DNA of 28,088 bases from JBAZPT01 sp041645535 (lineage in GTDB: Bacteria > Patescibacteriota > Minisyncoccia > Moranbacterales > UBA2206), in NCBI GenBank assembly GCA_041645535.1, contig JBAZPT010000004.1:1-28088 (forward strand), in the 5' to 3' direction. A model generated the notes under the pieces. The model saw nothing but the letters and a program-made list of their open reading frames with translations. It did no database searches and was not told the origin of the DNA. Shown one piece after another: positions 14,324 to 22,758 of the stretch. Position numbers and translations under genes: made by a program. Position 1 is the stretch's first letter. Each line of letters starts with the position of its first letter.

Positions 14324-15278
14324 ATTTATTGTTTTTTCCAAGTAGGTAGTAGTTATCTTTTAGATGAGAGATCTCCTCAATTTTCCAGGAATAATTGTTA
14401 TATTTATTTATAAAAGTTTTGAAGTAGGTGCAGTTATCAATATCACCAAATTTTTTTTGAAATCCGATTAGAACATATTTGATTTTTGCGGTATTAAAAA
14501 TTTTTTCAAACAAATTCTCTCGAAGTTTAAGAGGCGATTCACTTATTGACCACATGGCTATAAACAAATCAATGTTTTGAGCGCGCTTTAACGAATCCAT
14601 GAGTTTTTCTTTTTTGGAAAAAAAAGATACTGTATTTACATTATTTCTTATATTATCTGATAGTAGAAAATTTGTTTCGTTTATCGAGCTTAAATAATAT
14701 TTTTGTAAAGCTAAAAATTCCGGTAAATCATATATTAAATAGCTGCCATTAAATCCTTGTCGGTACGCCAGGAGGGCCATTACACCGTATCCGCCACCAA
14801 ATTCCATAATTGTTTTAAATTTATCTAATTTTATATCAAATTCTGTCAATAATTTTTGGAAATGGTAAGCTGAATGTGTATAACTGCCGCTACTTCTCCA
14901 ACAATATTTAGATAATGGAGGCATGCCGAAATAGCTATCTTTAATTATCTTTCTCCAATAAGGCCAATTGTTTTTTAATGAAAATAGCTCATATTTACTG
15001 CCACCGAATACCATGGTGTAGCTTATTTCTTTCCATTGTAAAAATTTTCTTGGGTCGTCATTTAATATATGATAACGTAGATTATCGACAAAATTTTGCC
15101 ATTCATTCTTTATCTCATCTTCCTTGTAGACTTTTTGTATCGACGAACGCATCACTTCATTTCTTAATTTTTCTATTAAAATTTTTTGCTTTCCATCGGG
15201 CGGGAAAAAGGCTTTGTGATTTTTTACAAAATAAAGAATATGTTTCGCAAAATTTTTTTGTTGTTTTTTGATATCCAT
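14310..15278 (-). CDS. Putative sugar O-methyltransferase
   Basis: A 322-residue protein resembling the 'putative sugar O-methyltransferase' family (the NanM-type, TIGR04371, from memory). An N-terminal helical region of about 120 residues precedes SYFGMPPLSKYCWRSSGSY; the SAM fold follows with IMEFGGGYGVMALLAYRQG (157-175), the acidic segment YDLPEFLALQKYYLSS (183-198), AMWSISESP and a closing YYLLGKN. YDLPE and the late GKN motif are typical of this group. The likely substrate is a sugar in the growing polymer. It is very AT-rich, and separated from the radical SAM gene upstream by 83 bases, one of the two longest gaps in the minus block. Confidence 0.75.
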   Translation of the reverse strand: MDIKKQQKNFAKHILYFVKNHKAFFPPDGKQKILIEKLRNEVMRSSIQKVYKEDEIKNEWQNFVDNLRYHILNDDPRKFLQWKEISYTMVFGGSKYELFSLKNNWPYWRKIIKDSYFGMPPLSKYCWRSSGSYTHSAYHFQKLLTEFDIKLDKFKTIMEFGGGYGVMALLAYRQGFNGSYLIYDLPEFLALQKYYLSSINETNFLLSDNIRNNVNTVSFFSKKEKLMDSLKRAQNIDLFIAMWSISESPLKLRENLFEKIFNTAKIKYVLIGFQKKFGDIDNCTYFKTFINKYNNYSWKIEEISHLKDNYYLLGKNNKYDNH

Positions 15279-15361
15279 AGTTAATTTTATCTTTTAAATT
15301 TATTCATAATTTTGAATAGAAGATTTTGTTTGTTTATATTCTCTTGATTTCTCCTTTATTA

Positions 15362-16864
15362 TTATAATTTTTTGTAGGTATTAATTAGAAATTCGAGAAT
15401 TTTTCTTGGCAAGATTGTTTTAAAAGTTTTATGCAGCATATTTTTAAGAACACTTCGATGATTATAAGTATATTTTATAACATAAGGAGTCATTTTAAAT
15501 TGTTTTATAAAACCGGCAGGAGTAAAAAATCTGTCAACCGAGATGTGATTTAAGAGAATTTCTTTAAATTTTATTAGTTGTTCTTCGCTATTTTCTAAAG
15601 TAAATAAAGGCGTTGGTTTGTCGGTCAGCCAATAACTATCATCGATCATTCCCCCCGTCTTTGCTATTTCGTAAACTTCGGTACCCGGATAAACCGTAAG
15701 AATTGCTGTCTCGCTAAAATATAAGTACTTTATTTTTTGTAATTTTTTTACGAATTTTGCAGTTTCTAAAATTGTTTTTAAAGTTTCGCCAGGTAATCCG
15801 ACAATCAAAAAGGCAGTAACCGTTATTTTAGATTTTGAAAATAGCTTAATTGCGTTAATTACGTCCTGTTGAGTTATAGCTTTGTGGCAAGATTTTAAGA
15901 TGCCCTCATCGCCGCTTTCCAGTCCCAGTAAAATTTTTTTAAAATTCGCTTGTTCGAGTTTATTTACCATTTCTTGGTTTAAAGGTTTCATTCTACCGCT
16001 ACAAGTAAAACTAATTTTTATCTTCCGTTTGATAATTTCATCGCAAAACTCAACCACCCTTTTATTGTCAATAAAAAAAGTATCATCATGAATCCAGATA
16101 TCAGACATTTGAGGAAATTTTTTAATCATAAACTCTATTTCCGCCAGAATATTTTCGACAGATCTTAATCTTACCCTTCTTTGCGAAAGAACATCTAAGC
16201 AGCAAAAACTACAATTGAACGGGCAACCTCGAGCGGTCAAAATACAACCAGAGGCTCTATTGTTATTGAAAAACATTTCATGTTTAGGGAAAGGCAATCT
16301 GTCTAAATTTTCGATTAACTTTCTCGGGTTGGTTCTTATAATATTGCCACCTTCGTTGAAAGCTATCCCATCTATTTTATGAAGATCAAGATTTGGATTT
16401 GATAACTCTTTGGCTAGCTCGGAAAAAGTAATTTCACCTTCACCCAATACCGCGATTACATAAGGAAATTTTTCGAGGAGTTGGCGGTGCATTATAGTAG
16501 CATGCATACCGCCAATAAGTATATTAATCTTAGGATATTTATTGTGTATATAGTCAATTAATCGATAAGCGCTTATTCGATTAGCGGTTAATACTTGAAA
16601 ACCTATTATTTCCGGAAGAAATTCTTCTATAGTTTTTATTACTATATCAAAACATTCTTTATCACCGTAGTTATTTAAAAAGAGAGTTTGGATTTTATGA
16701 TTATCAAATTCAAGATAAGAGTGTAAATAAGCCAACCCGATTGGGTAATGGGATGAGTCTACGGTTTTTAAGCCAAGCGGGCGGTCCTTAGCGGCCGTAA
16801 TCAAAGAAACTTTTTCAAAATTAGTTGTTGTTAATAATATTTTTTTTGGTTTATTTGTACTCAT
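15362..16864 (-). CDS. B12-binding-type radical SAM protein
   Basis: A 500-residue protein: an N-terminal cobalamin-binding-like Rossmann domain (about 1-185: PIGLAYLHSYLE, IGFQVLTANR, LIGGMHATI, GEGEITFSEL), then a radical SAM TIM barrel with the cluster motif C214-x3-C218-x2-C221 (ARGCPFNCSFCC), and a C-terminal helical tail. No DxHxxG cobalamin-ligand motif is visible, as in many members of this class. Such enzymes do methylations at unreactive carbon or phosphorus, or ring rearrangements; substrate unknown. It starts within the end of a CgeB-like glycosyltransferase gene (ATGA), suggesting co-translation and action on the same sugar or lipid (inference). Confidence 0.85.
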   Translation of the reverse strand: MSTNKPKKILLTTTNFEKVSLITAAKDRPLGLKTVDSSHYPIGLAYLHSYLEFDNHKIQTLFLNNYGDKECFDIVIKTIEEFLPEIIGFQVLTANRISAYRLIDYIHNKYPKINILIGGMHATIMHRQLLEKFPYVIAVLGEGEITFSELAKELSNPNLDLHKIDGIAFNEGGNIIRTNPRKLIENLDRLPFPKHEMFFNNNRASGCILTARGCPFNCSFCCLDVLSQRRVRLRSVENILAEIEFMIKKFPQMSDIWIHDDTFFIDNKRVVEFCDEIIKRKIKISFTCSGRMKPLNQEMVNKLEQANFKKILLGLESGDEGILKSCHKAITQQDVINAIKLFSKSKITVTAFLIVGLPGETLKTILETAKFVKKLQKIKYLYFSETAILTVYPGTEVYEIAKTGGMIDDSYWLTDKPTPLFTLENSEEQLIKFKEILLNHISVDRFFTPAGFIKQFKMTPYVIKYTYNHRSVLKNMLHKTFKTILPRKILEFLINTYKKL

Positions 16865-18003
16865 TTGAGTTCGGTTTTAGTTTCAAAAATATTTTTTATC
16901 TGAAGAGCACGATGTCGATAGAGGTGCTTATTCATTACCGCCTCATAAGCCTTGTTTTTCCAATAGTTGACATCGATTTTTCCTTTCAAATAATCATTTA
17001 CCAATTCGGAGAAATGTTCGGCGTTCTTCGCCTGCAGCATTTCATCTTCAGTGAAAACATCTTTTAGTCCGGTATTTTGATCGGCAATACAGAAGGCTTT
17101 GCAGGCCGGCGCTTTAAAATATCTTTCTGTAACTTCCGCCATATACCAACCCGCTGGACTCGTAACTAAAGGGACTAAACCAGCGCTGGAATAGAGTTGA
17201 CGTTCTTCGGCTATGTCTAATTCCCCCCCATAATGTTTATATGGCCAATTGCCATAACCATAAGTATGCAATATATCTTCAAACGGTCTAAGATACATTT
17301 CAAAAGCTTGTGCTTTTTCCGGCCAGTATCCGCCAACATAGGTCATTTTAATGTGTCCATACTTTTTAATTGCCGGGTCGGGAAAGTAATAATTTTGGTC
17401 AGCCGCTAGTTTTAAAAATTCAAAATGTAATCCATCGGCTTGCCAATCCTTGAACAAATCCCAAGCGGTGTTACCAGCGAAGCTACAAACGAATTTTGGT
17501 TTAGTTTCAATTAGTTTATTGCAAGCTTCATTGTGTCCCCCATAAAAAAATGGGTCGCCATTACCTATTAATGGATTATCTTTCTTAAATTGCTCATATT
17601 TATTAGGATGAACATTCACTATTGAAAAGGAGTCATAATTTTTAAGAAATTTTATTTCTTTTTCTCCCCAATTGATGTAGTTATAAATATTAGTAAAGAT
17701 TATCGGATTATTGTGTTTAGAAATTTCTTTAATAATATTTTTTTGCCATATTAATTTAACCGGACCGCAGGCTTCTGACCAACCATGGGCATAACCCAGT
17801 GTTAAAAGAGTAGATGCTCTCATTATTTTTTGGTTAAAGCTATCACTCACTATTATTAGAAGGGTGCGACCTTTTTCACATCCTGGTTTAGCGGGGAAAT
17901 TTGGATTGATAAAAATTGGTTTTTGCTTTTTAAATTTTCTTTTCAGGCTTACGGGCAGAAATCGTTTTAAAGACGAATAAATATTTTTTGGCAGTATATC
18001 CAT
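16861..18003 (-). CDS. CgeB-like glycosyltransferase
   Basis: A 380-residue protein of GT-B character without membrane helices. The N-terminal half has a Rossmann-like beginning (RTLLIIVSDSFNQKIMRAS, residues about 46-64); the C-terminal half carries TYVGGYWPEKAQAFEMYLRP, LYSSAGLVPLVTSPAGWYM, VTERYFKAPACKAFCIADQN and FTEDEMLQAKNAEHFSELV. The VTER(Y/F)(F)xxPAxxAF segment and the following acidic DEML stretch resemble the Glyco_trans_1_2 domain of CgeB/spore-maturation-type glycosyltransferases. The family assignment is moderate; donor and acceptor cannot be told. It shares an ATGA junction with the radical SAM gene and lies 10 bases after the GNAT gene. Confidence 0.65.
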   Translation of the reverse strand: MDILPKNIYSSLKRFLPVSLKRKFKKQKPIFINPNFPAKPGCEKGRTLLIIVSDSFNQKIMRASTLLTLGYAHGWSEACGPVKLIWQKNIIKEISKHNNPIIFTNIYNYINWGEKEIKFLKNYDSFSIVNVHPNKYEQFKKDNPLIGNGDPFFYGGHNEACNKLIETKPKFVCSFAGNTAWDLFKDWQADGLHFEFLKLAADQNYYFPDPAIKKYGHIKMTYVGGYWPEKAQAFEMYLRPFEDILHTYGYGNWPYKHYGGELDIAEERQLYSSAGLVPLVTSPAGWYMAEVTERYFKAPACKAFCIADQNTGLKDVFTEDEMLQAKNAEHFSELVNDYLKGKIDVNYWKNKAYEAVMNKHLYRHRALQIKNIFETKTELK

Positions 18004-18013
18004 ATCATTTATA

Positions 18014-18907
18014 TTAATATATTTCGGCGTCTATTTGAGCCAAGTCCCAATTGTTTATGTCGGATAAATCATTGTAATCTTGGTCAATGATTTTGAGGCA
18101 AAAGTATCTTTCTTGTAAATTACCGGTAAAACCGCAGTTTTTAAAAAAGTCATAAAGATATGTATGCGGTAATGCCCAGGTTGTTATTACTGAAATGTCA
18201 TTTTGTAAAAAATTAGTAAGCGATAATTTTAATAATTTTTGGAAATCATCGAATTTATCAGCCATTAAATTCGTTTCAACGATATCGCCATATTGAATTT
18301 TTGTTTGCGGATCTGAAAAAATTTTAGTCATCATGATTGACCCATTATCAAGCAGAATTTTTTTGTAAGAATATTCCGGATGTAAATTGTAGCGCCAGTT
18401 GCGCCATTTATCATCTTTTAATAATTTGACTAACTGGCTATTATTTTGGCTACAATTTTCTTTTTTAATATGGTTGTTTATTTTTAGATTTGTTAATTTT
18501 AGGTTATCAATTTTAGCGATCGTAACCATCCCTAAGTTTTTTTCACATGCTCGCTTCCCGTTTTTGTTGGGGAATACAGCCAAGGCCTGTATGTCATTGC
18601 AGTATGATAATGTTTTTTCTGCCAAACGGCCAAATATTCCCTGTCCTCTATTTTTTGGAGCAATTAATAGATCAATTAATTGCCCGACGCAAGCTCCATT
18701 GGATAAGAATTTTTTTTGTAAGCCGAACATGCCTATTATTTTATTATCAATTTCTGCGATCATCAAAACAGTGGGCAGGACAGATTGAAAAAATTGCCAT
18801 TCAAAATAGGCTGCTGTTTTTTTTCGAGAATATTGCTCGTTCATTAATGATACGAGCTGGTCAACATCAGCTCTATTGGCTGGTCTGTAGTGGATAGCGC
18901 TGTCCAT
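18014..18907 (-). CDS. GNAT acyltransferase, extended
   Basis: A 297-residue protein. The N-terminal half is a GNAT domain: YRPANRADVDQLVSLM at the start, VLMIAEIDNKIIGMFG, and the acetyl-CoA pyrophosphate loop in LLIAPKNRGQGIFGRL (about 86-101). The C-terminal half (about 165-297) is longer than a plain GNAT and ends in FFKNCGFTGNLQERYFCLKI, which itself looks like the closing strand-helix of a GNAT fold, so this may be a tandem-GNAT architecture. Placed two genes from a DegT aminotransferase, it could N-acylate an amino sugar; O-acylation or another acceptor is possible. Confidence 0.72.
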   Translation of the reverse strand: MDSAIHYRPANRADVDQLVSLMNEQYSRKKTAAYFEWQFFQSVLPTVLMIAEIDNKIIGMFGLQKKFLSNGACVGQLIDLLIAPKNRGQGIFGRLAEKTLSYCNDIQALAVFPNKNGKRACEKNLGMVTIAKIDNLKLTNLKINNHIKKENCSQNNSQLVKLLKDDKWRNWRYNLHPEYSYKKILLDNGSIMMTKIFSDPQTKIQYGDIVETNLMADKFDDFQKLLKLSLTNFLQNDISVITTWALPHTYLYDFFKNCGFTGNLQERYFCLKIIDQDYNDLSDINNWDLAQIDAEIY

Positions 18908-18920
18908 GAAGCTTTCTTGT

Positions 18921-19853
18921 TTAATAAGGGTAAATTGATTCGTAATATTTTATAGTATTTTTTATTCCATCATCTAAAGCAGTAAATTCAAAATCAGGAA
19001 AAACTTTTTTGAATTTAGTATCGTCCATAACTTTTTTTAGTGCACCCTCCGGTCTTAATTCGTCATATTTAATTATCCCATCAAATTGTAAATGTTTTTG
19101 AATTAAATTTACTAAAGTTTTGACGCTTAATCCAAAATTTTGCGCGATATTTGTCGGCTCTGCTAAGCCGGTCAAGTCAGGCTTCTCGATTATTCTTATT
19201 ATGATTTTTCCAAAATCTTTCGCGTAAAGCCACTCTCTAATGGCAATTCCGGTACCCCAAATTTCAACTGACTTTGATTGAGTTTTTTGCGCTTTAATGA
19301 ATTTTGATATTAAAGCATTTAGGGCGTGCGCTTTATTGGGATCGGTTGAATCATGGGGTCCATACATATTCGGTGAAATAAGATTTATGGATTGGATTTT
19401 GTGTTGCATATTGAAACATTCAGCGGTAACTAGCAGCATTCTTTTTGTTGTGCCATACGAAAGAACTGAATGATGAACTTGACCATCCCAAAACATATCT
19501 TCTGAAAAAGTTTCCGACTTTGCAGGGTATGCGCAGTTCGCGATTGGGTTAATAACTATAGCCCTTGGGCATGATCGTCTGATAGCTTCATACATCGAAA
19601 TAATCATGCGTGAATTATCAGATATTATTGTTGCCGCTTGCTCCGTTACGTAATTTAAACTGCCAACATGCGCAGCGCAGTTAATAATAAAATCGGGTTT
19701 GGATTCTTTAAAAAAAGATATAGCTTGATTTTCATCGCGTAAATCAACGCCGGATTTTAAAGATGCAATATCAAAATTTATTTTTTTTTCTTCTAAACAT
19801 TCTTTGATATTAGATCCCACAAAACCATCTCCTCCTAATAATGCAATTTTCAT
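18921..19853 (-). CDS. NAD(P)-dependent SDR, GDP-L-fucose-synthase-like
   Basis: A 310-residue extended SDR with GGDGFVG (7-13) and active-site YGTTK (133-137). The overall plan follows GDP-fucose synthase (NCAAHVGS, AYPAKSETFSED, SPNMYGPHDS), and it is distinct from the more typical Fcl at 25704. The segment equivalent to Fcl GSSCVYP reads IANCAYP: the first Ser of the pair is Ala105 and the second is Asn106, while the Cys is retained. It probably reduces or epimerises a GDP-4-keto-6-deoxy sugar, possibly the 3-deoxy product of the ColD-like enzyme; that link is inference. The longest intergenic gap of the window lies just upstream. Confidence 0.75.
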   Translation of the reverse strand: MKIALLGGDGFVGSNIKECLEEKKINFDIASLKSGVDLRDENQAISFFKESKPDFIINCAAHVGSLNYVTEQAATIISDNSRMIISMYEAIRRSCPRAIVINPIANCAYPAKSETFSEDMFWDGQVHHSVLSYGTTKRMLLVTAECFNMQHKIQSINLISPNMYGPHDSTDPNKAHALNALISKFIKAQKTQSKSVEIWGTGIAIREWLYAKDFGKIIIRIIEKPDLTGLAEPTNIAQNFGLSVKTLVNLIQKHLQFDGIIKYDELRPEGALKKVMDDTKFKKVFPDFEFTALDDGIKNTIKYYESIYPY

Positions 19854-19972
19854 ATTTTTGGTTAATTATTAATTGTATAACTTCGTTGCATCCAGAAATT
19901 TTCTCATTAATGTAAAAAGATGTTTCTTTTTATCTGCGGGTAAATTTTATAATTAAAAGCTATGTTTTAAAT
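19854..19972 (-). other. 119-base intergenic gap, longest in the window
   Basis: AT-rich and without an ORF. It holds a 9-base inverted repeat, ggtaaattt at 19939-19947 against aaatttacc at 19969-19977, overlapping the end of the aminotransferase gene, with a 21-base loop but no U-tract to make a normal terminator. On the minus strand there are loose -10-like sequences (tataaa and tacaat) with no good -35. A transcript boundary or internal promoter could lie here; nothing more can be claimed. Confidence 0.3.
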
Positions 19973-21082
19973 TTACCACCCTTGTTTTATTGTTTTTATT
20001 ATATAATCCACATCTTCATCTGTTAATCCATCGTGGATTGGTATATGGATTTGCGTCTCATCGAACCTCCTTTGATTAACAAGTTCTTTTTGCTTACCGC
20101 CAAAAATACTATTATGATCTATGCTCAAATGTACGACTGAAGCAGTGATGCCCTTGTCCTTGAGCGCCAAAATAAATTTTTCGCGATTTTCCACATGCAT
20201 GCCAAAAAGCCAATAGGCGCTCTCTCTGTCGTTGTTATAAGTGAATAATTTTAATCTTGAAATATTGTTTAGTTCTTTTTGATACTTTTTGGCAATTTGC
20301 CGTCTCCTGGCAAGTCTTTGATCAATATTTTCCAGATTTGCCAAACCTAATGCGGCCGCGTAGTCGTTTAGATGGTATTTATAACCAAGTTCACTTAGAT
20401 CGTATTCTCTTTCACCAAGAATGCTTGGCTTAGAATTTACCCTGTCTATGCCAAACCATCGTTTGGCAAGAGCTTTCTCGGCATTGTTTTTATTAAGGCA
20501 GCAGATTGCGCCACCGTCACCGGTCGTTATGTGTTTGATCGCCTGGAAAGAGAAGCAGGTAAAATCAGAGATTGACCCGATTGGTTTATTTCTGTAAGTT
20601 GCCCCTGGCGCATGAGCGGCGTCTTCTATAACTTTTATATTATATTTTTTTGCGATGGTGTTTATCGCATCCAGGTCGCAAGGGTAACCACCCCAATGCA
20701 CAGCCATAATAGCTTTAGTTTTATTCGTTATCTTTTTTTCTATGGATTGCGGATCAATATTTCCGGTTTCGTATTGAATATCGGCAAAAACAGGTTTGGC
20801 TTTTTCTTGAGCTATAACCATAGCAGTAGCGACGAAAGTTTGGGCCGGGCAGATGACTTCATCACCAGGTTTAATGCCAGACAGCACCATCGCCAAATGT
20901 AAAGCGCTGGTACCGCTATTTACGGTCATTGGATTCTTCCATCCTAATTTTATTGATAACTGTAGTTCAAATTTTTCAACCAGCTTTCCTTCACTGACAA
21001 AAGTGGATTCCAATGTTTTTTTAACACCATTAAAGGCGTCTGGATGAATGTAGGTGTTGAAAATTTTTATCTCTTTTTGCAT
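19973..21082 (-). CDS. DegT/DnrJ/EryC1/StrS sugar aminotransferase
   Basis: A 369-residue PLP-dependent enzyme with NSGTSALHLAM (55-65), GDEVICPAQTFVATA (73-87), EDAAHAPGA (153-161) and the internal-aldimine lysine at K183 in FSFQAIKHITTGDGG. This is the aminating branch of the family, similar to perosamine synthetase (GDP-sugar 4-aminotransferase) and related enzymes; the acceptor nucleotide is not certain. It likely converts a 4-keto-6-deoxy sugar to an amino sugar with glutamate as donor. With Gmd in the same block, GDP-perosamine is the leading guess, and the GNAT protein at 18014 could acylate it (inference). Five bases separate it from the radical SAM gene. Confidence 0.85.
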   Translation of the reverse strand: MQKEIKIFNTYIHPDAFNGVKKTLESTFVSEGKLVEKFELQLSIKLGWKNPMTVNSGTSALHLAMVLSGIKPGDEVICPAQTFVATAMVIAQEKAKPVFADIQYETGNIDPQSIEKKITNKTKAIMAVHWGGYPCDLDAINTIAKKYNIKVIEDAAHAPGATYRNKPIGSISDFTCFSFQAIKHITTGDGGAICCLNKNNAEKALAKRWFGIDRVNSKPSILGEREYDLSELGYKYHLNDYAAALGLANLENIDQRLARRRQIAKKYQKELNNISRLKLFTYNNDRESAYWLFGMHVENREKFILALKDKGITASVVHLSIDHNSIFGGKQKELVNQRRFDETQIHIPIHDGLTDEDVDYIIKTIKQGW

Positions 21083-21087
21083 AAATA

Positions 21088-22758
21088 CTAATCGGCTTTT
21101 TTTAATAATTTTTTTGTGTATTTTTTTATTACAATTATAAATTTATTATCTGGTTTAACATATTCTTTTTTAAGCAGGAAGACATAGAATCTTTGCAGGT
21201 ATTTATTAGATATCATTTTAAAAAGATTATATTCATCATAAAATGCCTTTTTTTGTTCTATTTTTATTCGCGCGTAGCAATTTTTACAGTTTAGCGTCTG
21301 ATATTTAGTCATGGTTTTCATGAATGCTTTATATTTATCAGTGTGGTTGCAAGCAGGGCAGGCTGTTGTTAATGAATAGTAATTATTAGTGCTGTATTTT
21401 TCCGGCAATTTTTCTGAATTAATTAATTCGGCGTCTAATACATATTTCAGACTTTTTCGATAACCCCAAACTTCTTTTTTTATTTGATTGAATTGTTTGT
21501 CTGGGATTTTCGTCAGATTTACAATCGGAAAATTATTTCTGACATACTTAAGCTTGTCTTTGATGATATTATTCTTGATCGCATATTGATAATCAGGCGA
21601 ATCAGGTATAGTTTTTATAAAAATCAAACTGATATTATAGTGCTGGTGTTTTTTCCACCATTCAATCGATTCATCCATTGTTTCAACAGTATCTTCAGGA
21701 TCTCCAAGCAGGATATTGCCGGAACAAAAAATTTTTTCTTCATAAGCCAGTTTAAATGCATTCTCAATCTCGGCTTTGGTAATCATTTTTTTCATGCTTT
21801 TTAGAATTTTGTCGCTGATATTTTCAACACCAAATCCCATATAATGCAAATTTGACTCCTTCAATCTTTTGAGCATGTCCCTGGTAACATTGTTTACTCT
21901 GAATTGCGCTTCCCATTTTATATTATATCTTTTTATTCTATCAGCGCACTCGTACATTCTTTCGTGATTTACTGAAAATAATTCATCTTGAAAGCTGATA
22001 AAATTAGAACCGTATTTATCAATCAGAAAATCAATTTCTTTAAAAATATTATCTAAAGATCTCTGGCGATATACTTTTCCTAGCGGGTGATAACAAAAGG
22101 TGCAAGAAAAAGGGCAGGAACGAGATCCGATAATAGGCGAATATCTGACTACATCGTAATTTTCTAAAACAGGATTTTGCCCGGAGTATTTCATTAACTC
22201 TATCCACTCGTCATAGCCGAGGCTTTCATAATCAGGAAATGGAAGTGAATCTAAATCTAAAATCGGCGGTTGTTCATTATTGCAGCAAAGTTTATTTTCT
22301 TTTCTATAAATTATTCCTCTTATATTTTCAATACTTTTGTTTTGAGACAGGGCAAAAGCCAGTTCCCCGGCAGTAATTTCGCCTTCACCGATAATTCCGT
22401 AATCAAGCTTCATGTTGTCCATGGCTAATTCCGGATCGGCAGTAACAAGCGGGCCGCCAGCAACAGTCGTTATTTCAGGTTTAATTTTTTTTGCAGTGTT
22501 TATTACATCGTCAATTAAATCCCAGTGGCCAGACATGCCTCCAGTTAAAATCACGCTGATGTTTTTTTCTTTTATCCATTGTTCTAAAATTTCCTTGGTG
22601 GTTTGATTTTCCGGATAATGGCAAAGATTAACACAAAAAATATTAAAACCTTTTGACTTCAAATATGAAGATATGTAAGCCAGCCCGAAAGGGAAAGAGT
22701 AATATTCTCCTTTTTTAGAAAATCTCGGGACTGTTATTAAAAAATTAATATCTGTCAT
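21088..22758 (-). CDS. B12-binding-type radical SAM protein with C-terminal zinc ribbon
   Basis: A 556-residue protein from the ATG at 22758 (MTDINFLITVPRFSKKG), which overlaps the wzt stop as ATGA; the open frame upstream is not needed. Order: cobalamin-binding-like N-terminal domain (about 1-165: SFPFGLAYISSYL, GGMSGHWD, VAGGPLVTADPE, GIIGEGE), radical SAM core with C215-x3-C219-x2-C222 (SRSCPFSCTFCYHP), then a C-terminal extension with two Cys pairs, C467-x2-C470 and C491-x2-C494, forming a probable zinc ribbon, ending in a basic helix. The reaction is unknown; carbon methylation or ring chemistry on a sugar is plausible from context. The Cys-pair tail is unusual in my knowledge of the class. 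Confidence 0.82.
   Translation of the reverse strand: MTDINFLITVPRFSKKGEYYSFPFGLAYISSYLKSKGFNIFCVNLCHYPENQTTKEILEQWIKEKNISVILTGGMSGHWDLIDDVINTAKKIKPEITTVAGGPLVTADPELAMDNMKLDYGIIGEGEITAGELAFALSQNKSIENIRGIIYRKENKLCCNNEQPPILDLDSLPFPDYESLGYDEWIELMKYSGQNPVLENYDVVRYSPIIGSRSCPFSCTFCYHPLGKVYRQRSLDNIFKEIDFLIDKYGSNFISFQDELFSVNHERMYECADRIKRYNIKWEAQFRVNNVTRDMLKRLKESNLHYMGFGVENISDKILKSMKKMITKAEIENAFKLAYEEKIFCSGNILLGDPEDTVETMDESIEWWKKHQHYNISLIFIKTIPDSPDYQYAIKNNIIKDKLKYVRNNFPIVNLTKIPDKQFNQIKKEVWGYRKSLKYVLDAELINSEKLPEKYSTNNYYSLTTACPACNHTDKYKAFMKTMTKYQTLNCKNCYARIKIEQKKAFYDEYNLFKMISNKYLQRFYVFLLKKEYVKPDNKFIIVIKKYTKKLLKKAD

Noticed and set aside
15361..15366. Perfect minus-strand TATAAT in the 83-base gap before the sugar O-methyltransferase
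   Set aside because: The hexamer at the -35 spacing matches TTGACA poorly and such a hit is expected by chance in DNA this AT-rich; left as a possible promoter only.
19939..19977. Inverted repeat as an intrinsic terminator after the aminotransferase gene
   Set aside because: The 9-base stem is mostly A/T, the loop is 21 bases and no run of U follows, so it lacks a terminator's form.
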